Below, one piece after another: positions 33,951 through 43,035 of a stretch of 64,000 nt of DNA. The notes under the pieces are model-generated. The model searched no databases, was not told the DNA's origin, and saw only the letters and a list, made by a program, of their open reading frames with translations. The translations under genes and the position numbers were made by a program. Source of the stretch: Atlantibacter subterraneus (GTDB lineage: Bacteria > Pseudomonadota > Gammaproteobacteria > Enterobacterales > Enterobacteriaceae). How positions within the stretch are numbered: position 1 is the first letter of the stretch; each line of letters begins with the position of its first letter. The stretch lies in the NCBI RefSeq assembly GCF_027853245.1, contig NZ_JAPTZM010000001.1, one strand, 5' to 3'.

Positions 33951-34802
33951 TTATTCCCTTTCAAGCGGGAACGTCATACAGTGTGGCCCGCCCCCGCCTT
34001 TCAGGATCTGTTCAAGTCCAGGTTCGATAGTCGAAAGCCCTAAACAACGCATCTGCTGATTCACTGCTTTATTATTTTCGAATGTCAACACACGACCGTC
34101 GCCCAATGCCTGTAAATTACAATGATGACGGAATACGCCTTCCTGCGGAATATCAATCAAAGTAAACCCGCGCCGCTCAAGCAAATTAATAAATTGCCAC
34201 GGCAACGCCGCCCTGCAAATTACAGCGACTTTTTCCGCCACGATATTAAAACACATATCCAGATGCAGGTTTTCGCGCTGACAAAAAATTGGCACCATGG
34301 TGTAGCCTAATTCCCACATCTGGCGCTCAACGTTTTTAAAACCATCCAGATCGGTTCTGGCGACGACGCCATGGGCAATAGTGTGCTCGTCGATCATCCA
34401 AAAATCCCCACCCTCAAATGCGCCAGCCGTACAGCGCGCAACACAGGGTATACCCAGCGCTTTCATTTTAGCTTCGTATTGTTGCGTCTCCCCTTTACGG
34501 CAAGGTTCACGAAATGCGCCCATGATAAAGCCTTCTTTAACGCACGCCCCAAAGTCGCGGGCATACACTTCATAAGGCAACTCAGGATCGGGATCCATAA
34601 ATACTACTTCGACGCCATTTTCCCGGTACGCCTGAACCAGCTCAGCATGTTCGCGCTTAAACGCGCTAATATCTGCGCTTTCGCCTTTTTCGATCCAGTC
34701 CTCCGTAATGACATTGATCGGCTGAAATGAAAAATAATCCGGTGGACATAACAGCACTTTTTTTAAACGGCTGGTGGCATCTTTAACATAATGTTTATTC
34801 AT
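33951..34802 (-). CDS. Arginine deiminase/DDAH superfamily guanidino hydrolase (283 aa)
   Basis: Single-domain guanidino-group modifying enzyme. Visible catalytic pattern: YARDFG (Asp), AFEGGDFWMID (Glu-Gly-Gly-Asp), NLHLDMCFNIV (His-x-Asp) and the nucleophilic Cys in GGGGPHCMTFPL near the C-terminus. The family converts arginine, methylarginines or related guanidines to ureido products. At 283 aa it is far shorter than ArcA (~400) and nearer dimethylarginine dimethylaminohydrolase (~255). Start 34802 (MNKHYVKDA) has AAGGAG 6 bp upstream; the in-frame ATG 34823 does not. Most likely it feeds citrulline to the neighbouring OTC; arginine versus methylarginine cannot be decided here. Confidence 0.82.
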   Translation of the reverse strand: MNKHYVKDATSRLKKVLLCPPDYFSFQPINVITEDWIEKGESADISAFKREHAELVQAYRENGVEVVFMDPDPELPYEVYARDFGACVKEGFIMGAFREPCRKGETQQYEAKMKALGIPCVARCTAGAFEGGDFWMIDEHTIAHGVVARTDLDGFKNVERQMWELGYTMVPIFCQRENLHLDMCFNIVAEKVAVICRAALPWQFINLLERRGFTLIDIPQEGVFRHHCNLQALGDGRVLTFENNKAVNQQMRCLGLSTIEPGLEQILKGGGGPHCMTFPLERE

Positions 34803-34854
34803 TTCTGACTCCTTAAATGACAATGGGCGAAATACCCTTTCATTGCCGAATGGA

Positions 34855-36291
34855 TTAGATTTCAGAGATATTTTCTAAAATGCGCCGGGCCTGTTCGTTA
34901 TCTGACAGGGATCTATCCCGGCACAAATAAAGCGCAATGCCGATAATCAGAAAGAAACCCAACAGTAAATATTCGTACGGCCATTTCAACGCCGCCGGGC
35001 TTCCGGGAACCAACATGGCGCAGGCCATCAGGAGTGTCATGATTACGCCCAGACACATCACTACTTTGCCGCCAGGCACAGGCAACGGGCGCGGCAAATT
35101 CGGACGGATTTTGCGTAAGCGAATGACTGAAAAGAGCGTCGATCCCCAGAGCACGATGTAGGAAAATGCCGCGACGGTAACCAGCGGAATAAATACCGCT
35201 TTGCCCAGAAAACAGGCGGCAGCCGCAATAATCGAAACAAAAAGAATCGCGGTAGTCGGCGTTTTATAGACAGGATGCAGTCGCGAGAACGCAGCAGGGA
35301 TCAGCCCCACCTGGCTCAGGTACATTAATAAGCGTGTAGCGCCATAAAAACAGGCGTTATAGACGCCGACGACGCCGCAACATGCCGCTGCCGTCAGGCA
35401 ATATCCCCAGGCGACCGTGCCTGTCACTTCCCTTGACGCATTAGCAAACGGAATATCCGTATTCAACAGCGATTGCCATGGCACGATTGCCGCTGGCACC
35501 AATACAGTAATCAAGTACATGAATGTGGCAAAGACCACGGAAACGATCAGCGCGAGCGCCGTACGCTGGCGACTCAACGTCGCTGAAGCTTCTTCCGCGC
35601 CTTTGGCGATGGTTTCCCACCCCGCGATGGAAAATGGCAACAGCGCAAGCAATGCGACGACGCCCTCGACTGTGGGTCGGGTTTGTAGCGGCTTGAGGTT
35701 ATTTACATCACTATGCGCAACGCATACCGCCAATGAAATAATCACCAACGTCAGAACGGTAACCGTGATACCCGTTTGTAATGCAGAGGACATTTTCACG
35801 CCGCGATGCTGCATTAACCCGATGCCAAACACTAAAATCAGCCCCAACAGCAAGAATGGCCCGGTCACGGTACTGCCGCCAACGGCATAAAGCGGCATCA
35901 TGGTTTTCAACGTGGGAATGAGATAGCCCACCATCGTCGTGATGGCGATAGCCTCCCATGCGCATAAGATAATATTGACCAGGACACCGAACCAGCCGGC
36001 AATCATGGCGGCGAAACTACCGAATGCGAGATAAGCGTAAGCGGCTTCTCCGCCCGCAAGCGGTACGGTAGAGATAGCCTCCAGATAAGCCAGCGCCAGA
36101 GGAAGCTCAATCACCAGGCACAAAATAATCGCGATGGCCACATTAAGCGGACCGCCGGCCGTGTCCAGCCATACGCCGGTAAGCACCAGCCATGACGCGC
36201 CAAAAACGCAGCCGATGCCCATGCCGAGAAAGCCTTTGAAGGTAATGACTTTTTTTAGCTGGCCGTGTTCAGACGAAGTGGGTTGGTTCAT
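34855..36291 (-). CDS. APC-family amino acid permease
   Basis: 478-aa inner membrane transporter with about 12 helices. The helix-1 motif is FKGFLGMGIGCVFGASWLVLTG; GWETIAKGAEE sits in helix 6-loop and is typical of APC amino acid transporters or antiporters. Start 36291 (MNQPTSSEHG) has AGGAG 6 bp upstream; an open frame continues 61 codons further up into the gap before OTC but without a ribosome site. In this island it may import arginine-like substrate or exchange it for ornithine (inference). Confidence 0.87.
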   Translation of the reverse strand: MNQPTSSEHGQLKKVITFKGFLGMGIGCVFGASWLVLTGVWLDTAGGPLNVAIAIILCLVIELPLALAYLEAISTVPLAGGEAAYAYLAFGSFAAMIAGWFGVLVNIILCAWEAIAITTMVGYLIPTLKTMMPLYAVGGSTVTGPFLLLGLILVFGIGLMQHRGVKMSSALQTGITVTVLTLVIISLAVCVAHSDVNNLKPLQTRPTVEGVVALLALLPFSIAGWETIAKGAEEASATLSRQRTALALIVSVVFATFMYLITVLVPAAIVPWQSLLNTDIPFANASREVTGTVAWGYCLTAAACCGVVGVYNACFYGATRLLMYLSQVGLIPAAFSRLHPVYKTPTTAILFVSIIAAAACFLGKAVFIPLVTVAAFSYIVLWGSTLFSVIRLRKIRPNLPRPLPVPGGKVVMCLGVIMTLLMACAMLVPGSPAALKWPYEYLLLGFFLIIGIALYLCRDRSLSDNEQARRILENISEI

Positions 36292-36379
36292 ATCTGACTC
36301 CTGTCGAGCCTCTCCTCCTTCCTGTTTAAGGCGAAGATGACAGGAAGGAGATGAGCGGATTAGAAACGCTTTATTACCG

Positions 36380-37318
36380 TTACAAGGAGGTGGCGACCAG
36401 TACGGCTTTAACGGTATGCATTCGGTTTTCACCTTGATCCCAGACCACGGATTGCGCGCCTTCAATGACCTCATCCGTCATATCTTCTCCGCGATAACCG
36501 GGTAGGCAATGCATGAAAATGGCGTTCTTACGCGCTTTCGCCATCGCCTGCGCATTGATCTGATAGGGCATAAAATCGTGAATGCGTTTTTCTTTCTGTT
36601 CCTCGTTTTCACCCATGCTGTGCCAGGTATTGCCATAAACCACATCCGCATTGCGCAGCGCTTCATCAAAATCTTCGGTGACAATGACCCTGGAGCCGTT
36701 AGCTGCCGCATGTTTTTGCGCACATTCAAGGATTTCCGGCGCAGGTTTATAGGCTTTCGGCGCGGCGACATAAATATCCATCCCAACCATCGCAGATCCA
36801 ATCATCAGCGAGTGACACACGTTATAAACATCCCCGGCGTAACACACTTTGACTCCTTTCCAGTCGCCCATTTTTTCTTTAATCGTCAGCAAATCCGCCA
36901 GTCCCTGGCAGGGGTGCTCAAGCGCTGTCAGGGCGTTAATAACCGGGTTCTTCATGTATTTTGCAAACTCTTCGACAATTTCCTGGCCAAAGGTACGGAT
37001 ATATAAACCGTCAAAGTAGCGATCGATAATTCGGGCGGTATCTTTAATGGGTTCGCCACGGCTTAATTGCATTTCATCAGGACGCAGATAAATTGACTGG
37101 GCGCCCAGCGCCGTCGCCGCAGCATGGAAAGAGTTACGAGTACGGGTCGATTTCTTTTCAAAAATCATGCCGTACGTTTTCCCTTTCAGGTATTCATGAG
37201 GTTCGCGCATCGTCCATTTACGTTTTAAATCGGCCGCAAGTTCTACCAAATAACGTATCTCTTCCGCTGTGAAGTCTTTCATTGCCAGATAATGGGTGCC
37301 ACGGAATTTGTTTCTCAT
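36380..37318 (-). CDS. Ornithine carbamoyltransferase family protein (catabolic type)
   Basis: 312-aa transcarbamoylase. Carbamoyl-phosphate site FEKKSTRTRNSF (about residues 53-64), HPCQGLADLLT (about 135), ornithine-binding NTWHSMGENEE (about 230) and HCLPGYRGEDM (about 270). The SMG loop argues for ornithine rather than putrescine. With carbamate kinase and the guanidino hydrolase it would run backwards, splitting citrulline. AAGGAG precedes the start and it is the first gene of the island operon after the LysR gene. HCLPG instead of the common HCLPA is a small deviation. Confidence 0.87.
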   Translation of the reverse strand: MRNKFRGTHYLAMKDFTAEEIRYLVELAADLKRKWTMREPHEYLKGKTYGMIFEKKSTRTRNSFHAAATALGAQSIYLRPDEMQLSRGEPIKDTARIIDRYFDGLYIRTFGQEIVEEFAKYMKNPVINALTALEHPCQGLADLLTIKEKMGDWKGVKVCYAGDVYNVCHSLMIGSAMVGMDIYVAAPKAYKPAPEILECAQKHAAANGSRVIVTEDFDEALRNADVVYGNTWHSMGENEEQKEKRIHDFMPYQINAQAMAKARKNAIFMHCLPGYRGEDMTDEVIEGAQSVVWDQGENRMHTVKAVLVATSL

Positions 37319-37619
37319 TTAAAGCTCCTTACGTGAACGTAATGATGGGTTTGCTATCCAGCGTTACAGGTATAGATTTCATGGCCCTGTTATGATCGAA
37401 GCGTAAAGAGTCAATGAGTGAAGTTAAATAACAATAATGGCAACTACACTTTCAATTTTCCCAATGTATCGCGCCTGAAATAACCGTAGCCAGCCCGGTC
37501 AATTCCCCATGACTGAGGTACAACGTGACAGGCATCGTGTGTTAAATAACGACCTTACAGAAATGCGTTTATTTAATAATCGGAAATAATGAATAACATT
37601 GCTTAATACTCAGGCCATA
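37319..37619 (-). promoter_or_regulatory. Promoter gap between LysR gene and the catabolic operon
   Basis: 301 bases, fairly A/T-rich, no supported gene. It lies directly upstream of the OTC gene and should contain the operon promoter and the binding site of the adjacent LysR regulator. I see no clear ArgR box, FNR box or sigma-54 site. Confidence 0.5.
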
Positions 37620-38552
37620 TTACTTATGCGCTGTGTGACGCGTTGGATGCGTAACTTTATGTTCTGTTAGCACATCGTCGATAAACGCATCAAGGGCTTC
37701 ATTGCGCGGCCGCGTCTGGTGAAAAATGAGACAATGCTGCGCCTCATAGCTTAATGTTTGCGGGTTAAGAACCCGCATCTCGCTCGTTTCTTCCCACGTT
37801 TTTGCATAATGCTCAGGGAGGTAGCCAAGATGCGTACCGGCCAGGATCATTAACGCTACGCCTTCCATCTGATGCGCGCTTGCCGTCATGTTGTCGTCCG
37901 GCAGCGCCAGGGGAACCAGATTAGAAGGCATTAAATACCCTCGCTTTACCCATTTTGCCTGAAGGATATCCTGAGTGGAGACTCTGGCCCGATTGAATAA
38001 CGGGTGATCCTTACCGCAATAAATAGAAACTTTTTCGGTAAACAAATTTATATATTTCAACCCAACAAGACGATGGCTGGTATAGGCAATGGCGGCATGC
38101 AATTGTCCGTTGAGAATGTCCTGCTCCAGTTCTGTCGGTGATTTAATTGACAGTTGAAGGCAAACATCCTGATTGCGCTTATAAAAACGCGCCACGGTTT
38201 TATAAATATGCGCGTCCTGAAGAGTTAACGTGCTGTCCAGTAAACCAATCGACAACTGTCCAAACAATTTCCCGGAAAGGCCCCTTACCTGGGCGACAAA
38301 ATTATCCATTGATGAAAATAATTCCAGTGCTGATTTAAGTATTCGTTTTCCTTCCTCCGTCAGACGAAATCCGCTCCGGCCTCTATCGCATAATCGATAA
38401 CCCAGACGCGTTTCGAGCATAGCCATACTGGAACTGATAATAGACTGGTTCATATTCAGACTCGCCTGCGCCGCAGAAAAACCTTTGCACTGTGCGATAG
38501 TCACAAATATATGAAGTAAACGAAGATCGATACCCTGCACGCTGCTGTACAT
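37620..38552 (-). CDS. LysR-family transcriptional regulator
   Basis: 310-aa regulator with N-terminal winged helix-turn-helix (DLRLLHIFVTIAQCKGFSAAQASLNMNQSIISSSMAMLETRLGY in parts, residues 9-52) and a C-terminal substrate-binding domain (LSIGLLDSTLT... LHAAIAYTSHRL... HLGYLPEHYA). It lies upstream of, and codirectional with, the OTC-led operon, with a 301-bp gap. Likely local activator of that operon with the imported substrate or an intermediate as inducer (inference). AGGAG precedes the ATG. Confidence 0.9.
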   Translation of the reverse strand: MYSSVQGIDLRLLHIFVTIAQCKGFSAAQASLNMNQSIISSSMAMLETRLGYRLCDRGRSGFRLTEEGKRILKSALELFSSMDNFVAQVRGLSGKLFGQLSIGLLDSTLTLQDAHIYKTVARFYKRNQDVCLQLSIKSPTELEQDILNGQLHAAIAYTSHRLVGLKYINLFTEKVSIYCGKDHPLFNRARVSTQDILQAKWVKRGYLMPSNLVPLALPDDNMTASAHQMEGVALMILAGTHLGYLPEHYAKTWEETSEMRVLNPQTLSYEAQHCLIFHQTRPRNEALDAFIDDVLTEHKVTHPTRHTAHK

Positions 38553-38666
38553 AATTACGCTCCTGTCAGCTATTACATGACCTCATACCTCTGATTGTTA
38601 CGTTTTTTGCCAATAAATTTAACGGCCCGATAATGACGTGCGGCCAAACGGCAATTTACGGGCAAT

Positions 38667-38699
38667 AAAAAAGGCTCATGAAAAGACATGAACCTTTTT
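38667..38699 (-). terminator. Terminator downstream of tyrR
   Basis: Imperfect stem formed by AAAAAGGCTCATG and CATGAACCTTTTT with an AAAAGA loop. A and T runs flank both sides, so on the minus strand tyrR transcripts end in a U tract about 80 bp after the stop. Confidence 0.75.
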
Positions 38700-38775
38700 A
38701 CACTTCTCGCCGCCAGGGTCAACCGTTGCTTGATTCCCTGATATCCCATGGCGTGTTGCCCGGACGCCGCTGACG

Positions 38776-40338
38776 CTACTCTTCGCCCTTCTTCTGGCTC
38801 AAACCATATTCACGCAACTTGTTGGCAATCGCGGTATGCGATACGCCCAGGCGCTTCGCCAGCTTGCGGGTGCTGGGATAGCTGCGATAAAGCTGGGTCA
38901 ATACCGAACGCTCGAAACGCCGGGTGATCTCATCCAGCGAACCGTCCATCGCCTCTTCGCCAACCGGCAGCGATCCGGCGTCAAAGTCCGGCAGCAGGAT
39001 ATCCTGCGCACGCAGCTCATAGCCTTCCAGCTGGGTCAACGCCCGATAAACGGCGTTTTTCAGCTGGCGCACGTTGCCCGGCCAGCCGTAGCGGGTCAGC
39101 ATATTGCTCAGATCGCTGGACAGCTTGGGACGCGCCACGCCCTGTTCGTCGGCAAAACGCGCCACAAACAGTTCGGTCAGCGGCATGATGTCCTGCGGAC
39201 GATCGCGCAGCGGCGGCAGGTTAAGGGTCAGCACGTTAAGCCGATAGTAGAGATCTTCCCGGAACGTGCCCTTCTGCACCATCTCCACCAGGTTTTTCTG
39301 GGTGGCGCAGATCACCCGCACATCGACATGTACTTCGTGCTCCTCGCCGACGCGCCGGAAGGTGCCGTCATTCAGGAAGCGCAGCAGCTTGGTTTGCATA
39401 CGCGGCGACATTTCGCCGATCTCATCCAGCAGCACCGAACCGCCGTTAGCCTGTTCGAAGAAGCCTTTTTTACCTTCCGTCGCGTTAGCGTAAGCGCCCG
39501 GCGCGTGGCCGAACAGCTCGCTTTCCACCACGTCTTCCGGGATAGAGCCGCAGTTAAGCGCCAGATAGGGCTTTTCAGCACGCGGGCTGGCCTGATGGCA
39601 GGCGCGGGCCAGTTGATCTTTACCGGTGCCGGTATCGCCGACAATCAGCAGCGGCGCGTTAAGCATGGCGAACTTACGCGCCTGCTCCACCACCTGACGC
39701 ATCCGCGGGCTGACCGCGACGATCTGGCTGAACGCGCTGGCATCCAGTCCCGACAGGTTTTGCAGCTGGCGGCCCATGCGCACCGTGGAGCGCAGCATCA
39801 CCACCGCGCCAATCAGCGTATTAACGCCTTTATCCTCTTCCAGATGCACCGGCGTGATTTCCATCAGGAAGTTCTGGCCGCTGATGATCGTATGTTCGGA
39901 ATGGGAGTCTACCGGGTCGCTATCCAGCCAGCGCTGGAAGTTGAAGCTGTTAATCAGCGCGCCGGCATTATGGTTACGCAGCTTCGCTTCGCTCATGGCG
40001 AACAGCGCACAGCTGGCAGGGTTAGCCCGTTCCACTTTGCTTTTTAAGTCCAGTGATAGCACCGCTTCCGGCAACGCTTCCAGCAGGGCCGCCAGGGCGC
40101 GGTTTTCGCGCTCCGACGGCATCCACGGCACGGTGCGCACGTCGGTCACGCCTGAGATGCGGCGAATTTCCGCCATCAAGCTGCTGAACGAATCAAAATC
40201 AAGGTTGGAAAAGTTGAGGTAGATACGCCCGATAGGGTCAATTTCGATTCCGCGCAGGTCAATGCTGCGCAGCACCAGTAAATCCAGTAATTCTCGGGTA
40301 AGACCGATTCGGTCTTCGCAAAATACTTCCAGACGCAT
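38776..40338 (-). CDS. tyrR: Aromatic amino acid transcriptional regulator TyrR
   Basis: Controls aromatic amino acid biosynthesis and transport genes with Tyr/Phe/Trp as cofactors. 520 aa: N-terminal ACT domain (MRLEVFCEDRIGLTRELLDLL), PAS domain (about 80-190), AAA+ domain with Walker A GDTGTGKDQLARA, and C-terminal helix-turn-helix (STRKLAKRLGVSHTAIANKL). Compared with recalled E. coli TyrR (513 aa) it has seven extra residues, GAYANAT, between GHAP and EGKKGFF, exactly where sigma-54 activators carry GAFTGA. Start 40338 matches E. coli; ATG 40353 is also in frame. Confidence 0.93.
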   Translation of the reverse strand: MRLEVFCEDRIGLTRELLDLLVLRSIDLRGIEIDPIGRIYLNFSNLDFDSFSSLMAEIRRISGVTDVRTVPWMPSERENRALAALLEALPEAVLSLDLKSKVERANPASCALFAMSEAKLRNHNAGALINSFNFQRWLDSDPVDSHSEHTIISGQNFLMEITPVHLEEDKGVNTLIGAVVMLRSTVRMGRQLQNLSGLDASAFSQIVAVSPRMRQVVEQARKFAMLNAPLLIVGDTGTGKDQLARACHQASPRAEKPYLALNCGSIPEDVVESELFGHAPGAYANATEGKKGFFEQANGGSVLLDEIGEMSPRMQTKLLRFLNDGTFRRVGEEHEVHVDVRVICATQKNLVEMVQKGTFREDLYYRLNVLTLNLPPLRDRPQDIMPLTELFVARFADEQGVARPKLSSDLSNMLTRYGWPGNVRQLKNAVYRALTQLEGYELRAQDILLPDFDAGSLPVGEEAMDGSLDEITRRFERSVLTQLYRSYPSTRKLAKRLGVSHTAIANKLREYGLSQKKGEE

Positions 40339-40486
40339 GGGGGTAACCTTCATGCTTAAGGGCCAATGACGGGGCGATGATACTCAAGATAACCTTCACC
40401 AGGAAGATGTCTGTCAACAATCATTGACAGTATGGCGGAAAATTGGGCGCTGCGCCGTAAAGTTAAACGTTCACAGCGCCGAAGGG

Positions 40487-41539
40487 TTAGTTATCGCGCG
40501 GTTTCTTTTGCAGGGTTTCTTTAACCTGGGTCAGCAACTGGCGGCGGAAATCACCGAGGCGCGGCTTATCGTCAAGCCACGGCAGCGGACGGCACAGCTC
40601 CATCGCCTTGATGCCGAGACGCGCCGTCAGCAAGCCTGCGCCAATGCCCTGCGCCGCCCGCGCGGAGAGCCGCGCTGCCAGATCCTGCGACATCCAGTCC
40701 AGACCGATTTCACGCACCATTTCACTGGCCCCGGCAAAGGCGATATTCAGCAGCACCAGCCGGAACAGGCGGATGCGGCTGAAGTAGCCAAGCTCAATGC
40801 CGTATAACGCGGCGATGCGGTTGATCAGGCGTAAATTGCGCCAGGCGATAAACGCCATATCCACCAGCGCCAGCGGACTGACGGCGATCATCAGGGTGGA
40901 TTCCGCCGCCGAGCGGCTGATTTCGCGCCGCGCCTGGCTATCCAGCACCGGTTGCACCAGATGGGCGTACAGCTCGACGATCTCCCGGTCATTGTGGGTT
41001 TCATGGATAGCGGCATACCAGCGCTGAAGCGCCGGATGGCCCTGATCCAGCCCGGCCTGACGCGCCAGTTTTTCGCAGAATGCCCGCCCCTTGCCCATGC
41101 CGTGGCTGGTCAACAGTTCTCGGGCCTCATCGCGTTCGGTGGCGCGCTCGCGCAAACGGTGCAAACGCCGCCATTCAGTGCCCACCGCCCCAACGCCTGC
41201 GGCGACGATAAGCCCGCCCGCCGCCAGCCCGCCAAGCGCGATCCAGTCCTGAGTTTGCCAGGCGGTCAGTGTCCACTGCACGCCCTGCGCCACCACGCTG
41301 ACGCCAAACAGCGCCAGCCCGGCGGTGACCATACGCCGCCACAGGCTGCGCTTAGGCCGCAGCGCGGCTTCCACCACGGCTTCGGCCTGGCCGTCGTCCG
41401 GCTCCAGCTCGGCGGTGAGCGCCGGGGTGAACAGCTCCGCTTCCGGCTCGCTAAACGCCTGGGCGCTTTTGATCTGCGGTTCCCGGTCCGCTTGCAGCGG
41501 CTCGGCGAAATCGATTCGCGGTTTTAACGGCTCGCTCAT
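40487..41539 (-). CDS. ycjF: Inner membrane protein YcjF (UPF0283/DUF697)
   Basis: 350-aa protein: acidic soluble N-terminal third (SEPLKPRIDFAEPLQ...), two membrane helices around residues 70-125 (MVTAGLALFGVSVVAQGV and IALGGLAAGGLIVAAGVGAVG), then a DUF697 domain with a further hydrophobic stretch. Function not established; in E. coli it is part of the psp-linked ycjXF set induced by envelope stress. Starts within the last 4 bases of ycjX, so it is translationally coupled. Confidence 0.92.
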   Translation of the reverse strand: MSEPLKPRIDFAEPLQADREPQIKSAQAFSEPEAELFTPALTAELEPDDGQAEAVVEAALRPKRSLWRRMVTAGLALFGVSVVAQGVQWTLTAWQTQDWIALGGLAAGGLIVAAGVGAVGTEWRRLHRLRERATERDEARELLTSHGMGKGRAFCEKLARQAGLDQGHPALQRWYAAIHETHNDREIVELYAHLVQPVLDSQARREISRSAAESTLMIAVSPLALVDMAFIAWRNLRLINRIAALYGIELGYFSRIRLFRLVLLNIAFAGASEMVREIGLDWMSQDLAARLSARAAQGIGAGLLTARLGIKAMELCRPLPWLDDKPRLGDFRRQLLTQVKETLQKKPRDN

Positions 41540-42933
41540 CGCAATTTATCTCCTATTAAAAACTCCAGCGCCGCGTCCAGCCGGATATGGGGCAGCGGCG
41601 TATCCACCGTCATCCGCTGCGGGCGGAACTGTTCAAACTGGAATCCCTGGTTTTGCCAGAAGGCGTTGCCCGGCAGGCGCGCCGGCACTTCGCCTGGATA
41701 AACCGTTAGCGGCGCGCCATCGCTTAATCGGTGACCGCGTAACGCCGGGATTTTTTCGCCTTTGACGTCCACCAGCCCGCTTTGCGTGGCCTGCACCGAC
41801 GCCAGCCCCAGACAGTCCATGCTGATGCCTTCGAATGCCGCGTTTTGCCAGGCGTCCTGCACCAGCTGCTGTAGCAGCGACACCATATTGGCGTGCTGAT
41901 CGGCGGTGATATGGTCGGCTTTGGTAGCGGCAAACAGCAGCTTGTCGATCACCGGGGAGAACAGGCGGCGGAACAGCGTGCGCTGCCCGTAGTGGAAGCT
42001 TTGCATCAGCTGAGTCAACGCCAGACGCATATCGTTAAACGCCTGAGGCCCGCTGTTGAGCGGTTGCAGGCAATCCACCAGCACAATCTGGCGGTCAAAG
42101 CGCAGGAAGTGATCTTTATAAAAGCCTTTAACCACTTTTTCGCAGTAGTAGCGATAGCGTTCGCGCAGCATCCCGGCATTGGTGGATTTGTCCGCCTGGG
42201 CAAGACGCGATTCGCCCACGCCGTCCACATCCGGCCAGGGGAAAAATTGCAGCGCGGGCGCGCCTGCCATATCGCCGGGCAGCACAAAGCGCCCCGGCTG
42301 GATAAAGTGCAGCCCTTCGCGTTTACAGGTGTGCAGATAATCGGTCCAGGCTTCGGCAATCGCCGCCAGGCGGTTTTCATCGGCGGGCGCGAGCGGATCG
42401 AGCCCGTCGCACAGCTTGCGCCACGGTTGCGACCAGTTTTCGCGATCGCCCTTGAGCAGCCCGGTCATCTGCCGCGACCAGCTCAGGTAGTCCTGGGCCA
42501 GCATCGGCAAATCCAGCAGCCATTCGCCCGGATAATCGACGATTTCCAGATACAGCGTTGAGGTGTCTTTAAAGTGACGCAGCAGGGATTCATTAGAGCG
42601 GTAGCGCAGCGCGAGGCGCATTTCGCTAACGCCACGGGTTGGCGTCGGCCAGGTGGGCGGTTCGCCGTACAGCTGCGCTAGCCCTTCATCGTAGGTAAAG
42701 CGCGCCACGCCCAAATCGCGCTGCGGCACGCGCTTGACGCCCAACAGCCGCTCTTCGCGCACCGCGTTGAGCAGCGGCAGGCGCGCCCCAGCGTGGAGGT
42801 TCAACAGTTGGTTCACCATGGCGGTGATAAACGCCGTTTTACCGCTGCGGCTCAGGCCAGTGACGGCCAGCCGGAGATGGCGATCGACGCTACGGTTGAC
42901 CAGGGCATTGAGTTCAGTCTTGATTCGCTTCAT
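41536..42933 (-). CDS. ycjX: YcjX, DUF463 nucleotide-binding protein
   Basis: 465-aa P-loop protein with Walker A GLSRSGKTAFI near residues 25-35 and IVDYPGEWLLDL as a switch-like DxxG-type motif (about 148). E. coli YcjX belongs to the PspF regulon and to a GTPase-like family; its role is unknown. Start 42933 (MKRIKTELNAL) equals the E. coli start; the frame extends 7 codons upstream to ATG 42954. Overlaps ycjF by 4 bp. Confidence 0.92.
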   Translation of the reverse strand: MKRIKTELNALVNRSVDRHLRLAVTGLSRSGKTAFITAMVNQLLNLHAGARLPLLNAVREERLLGVKRVPQRDLGVARFTYDEGLAQLYGEPPTWPTPTRGVSEMRLALRYRSNESLLRHFKDTSTLYLEIVDYPGEWLLDLPMLAQDYLSWSRQMTGLLKGDRENWSQPWRKLCDGLDPLAPADENRLAAIAEAWTDYLHTCKREGLHFIQPGRFVLPGDMAGAPALQFFPWPDVDGVGESRLAQADKSTNAGMLRERYRYYCEKVVKGFYKDHFLRFDRQIVLVDCLQPLNSGPQAFNDMRLALTQLMQSFHYGQRTLFRRLFSPVIDKLLFAATKADHITADQHANMVSLLQQLVQDAWQNAAFEGISMDCLGLASVQATQSGLVDVKGEKIPALRGHRLSDGAPLTVYPGEVPARLPGNAFWQNQGFQFEQFRPQRMTVDTPLPHIRLDAALEFLIGDKLR

Positions 42934-43035
42934 CGTCATCCTGTTTTCGAACAAGCGTATTGATAAGGATATTATGGGGATGATTTAGCGGTCAGGCACG
43001 TCCCCGTTGTGCCCTTGCGATGGGTTTTTTGTCAA

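Noticed and set aside
34803..34823. Longer start (ATG 34823) for the guanidino hydrolase
   Set aside because: ATG 34802 has AAGGAG 6 bp upstream; the longer form would encode through that ribosome site.
36380..37318. Putrescine carbamoyltransferase instead of OTC
   Set aside because: The SMG ornithine-binding loop is present and there is no agmatine deiminase-like gene; the hydrolase next to it is ADI/DDAH-like.
38836..40047. 403-residue open frame on the plus strand
   Set aside because: Antisense of tyrR, which has full domain evidence; composition is that of a shadow frame.
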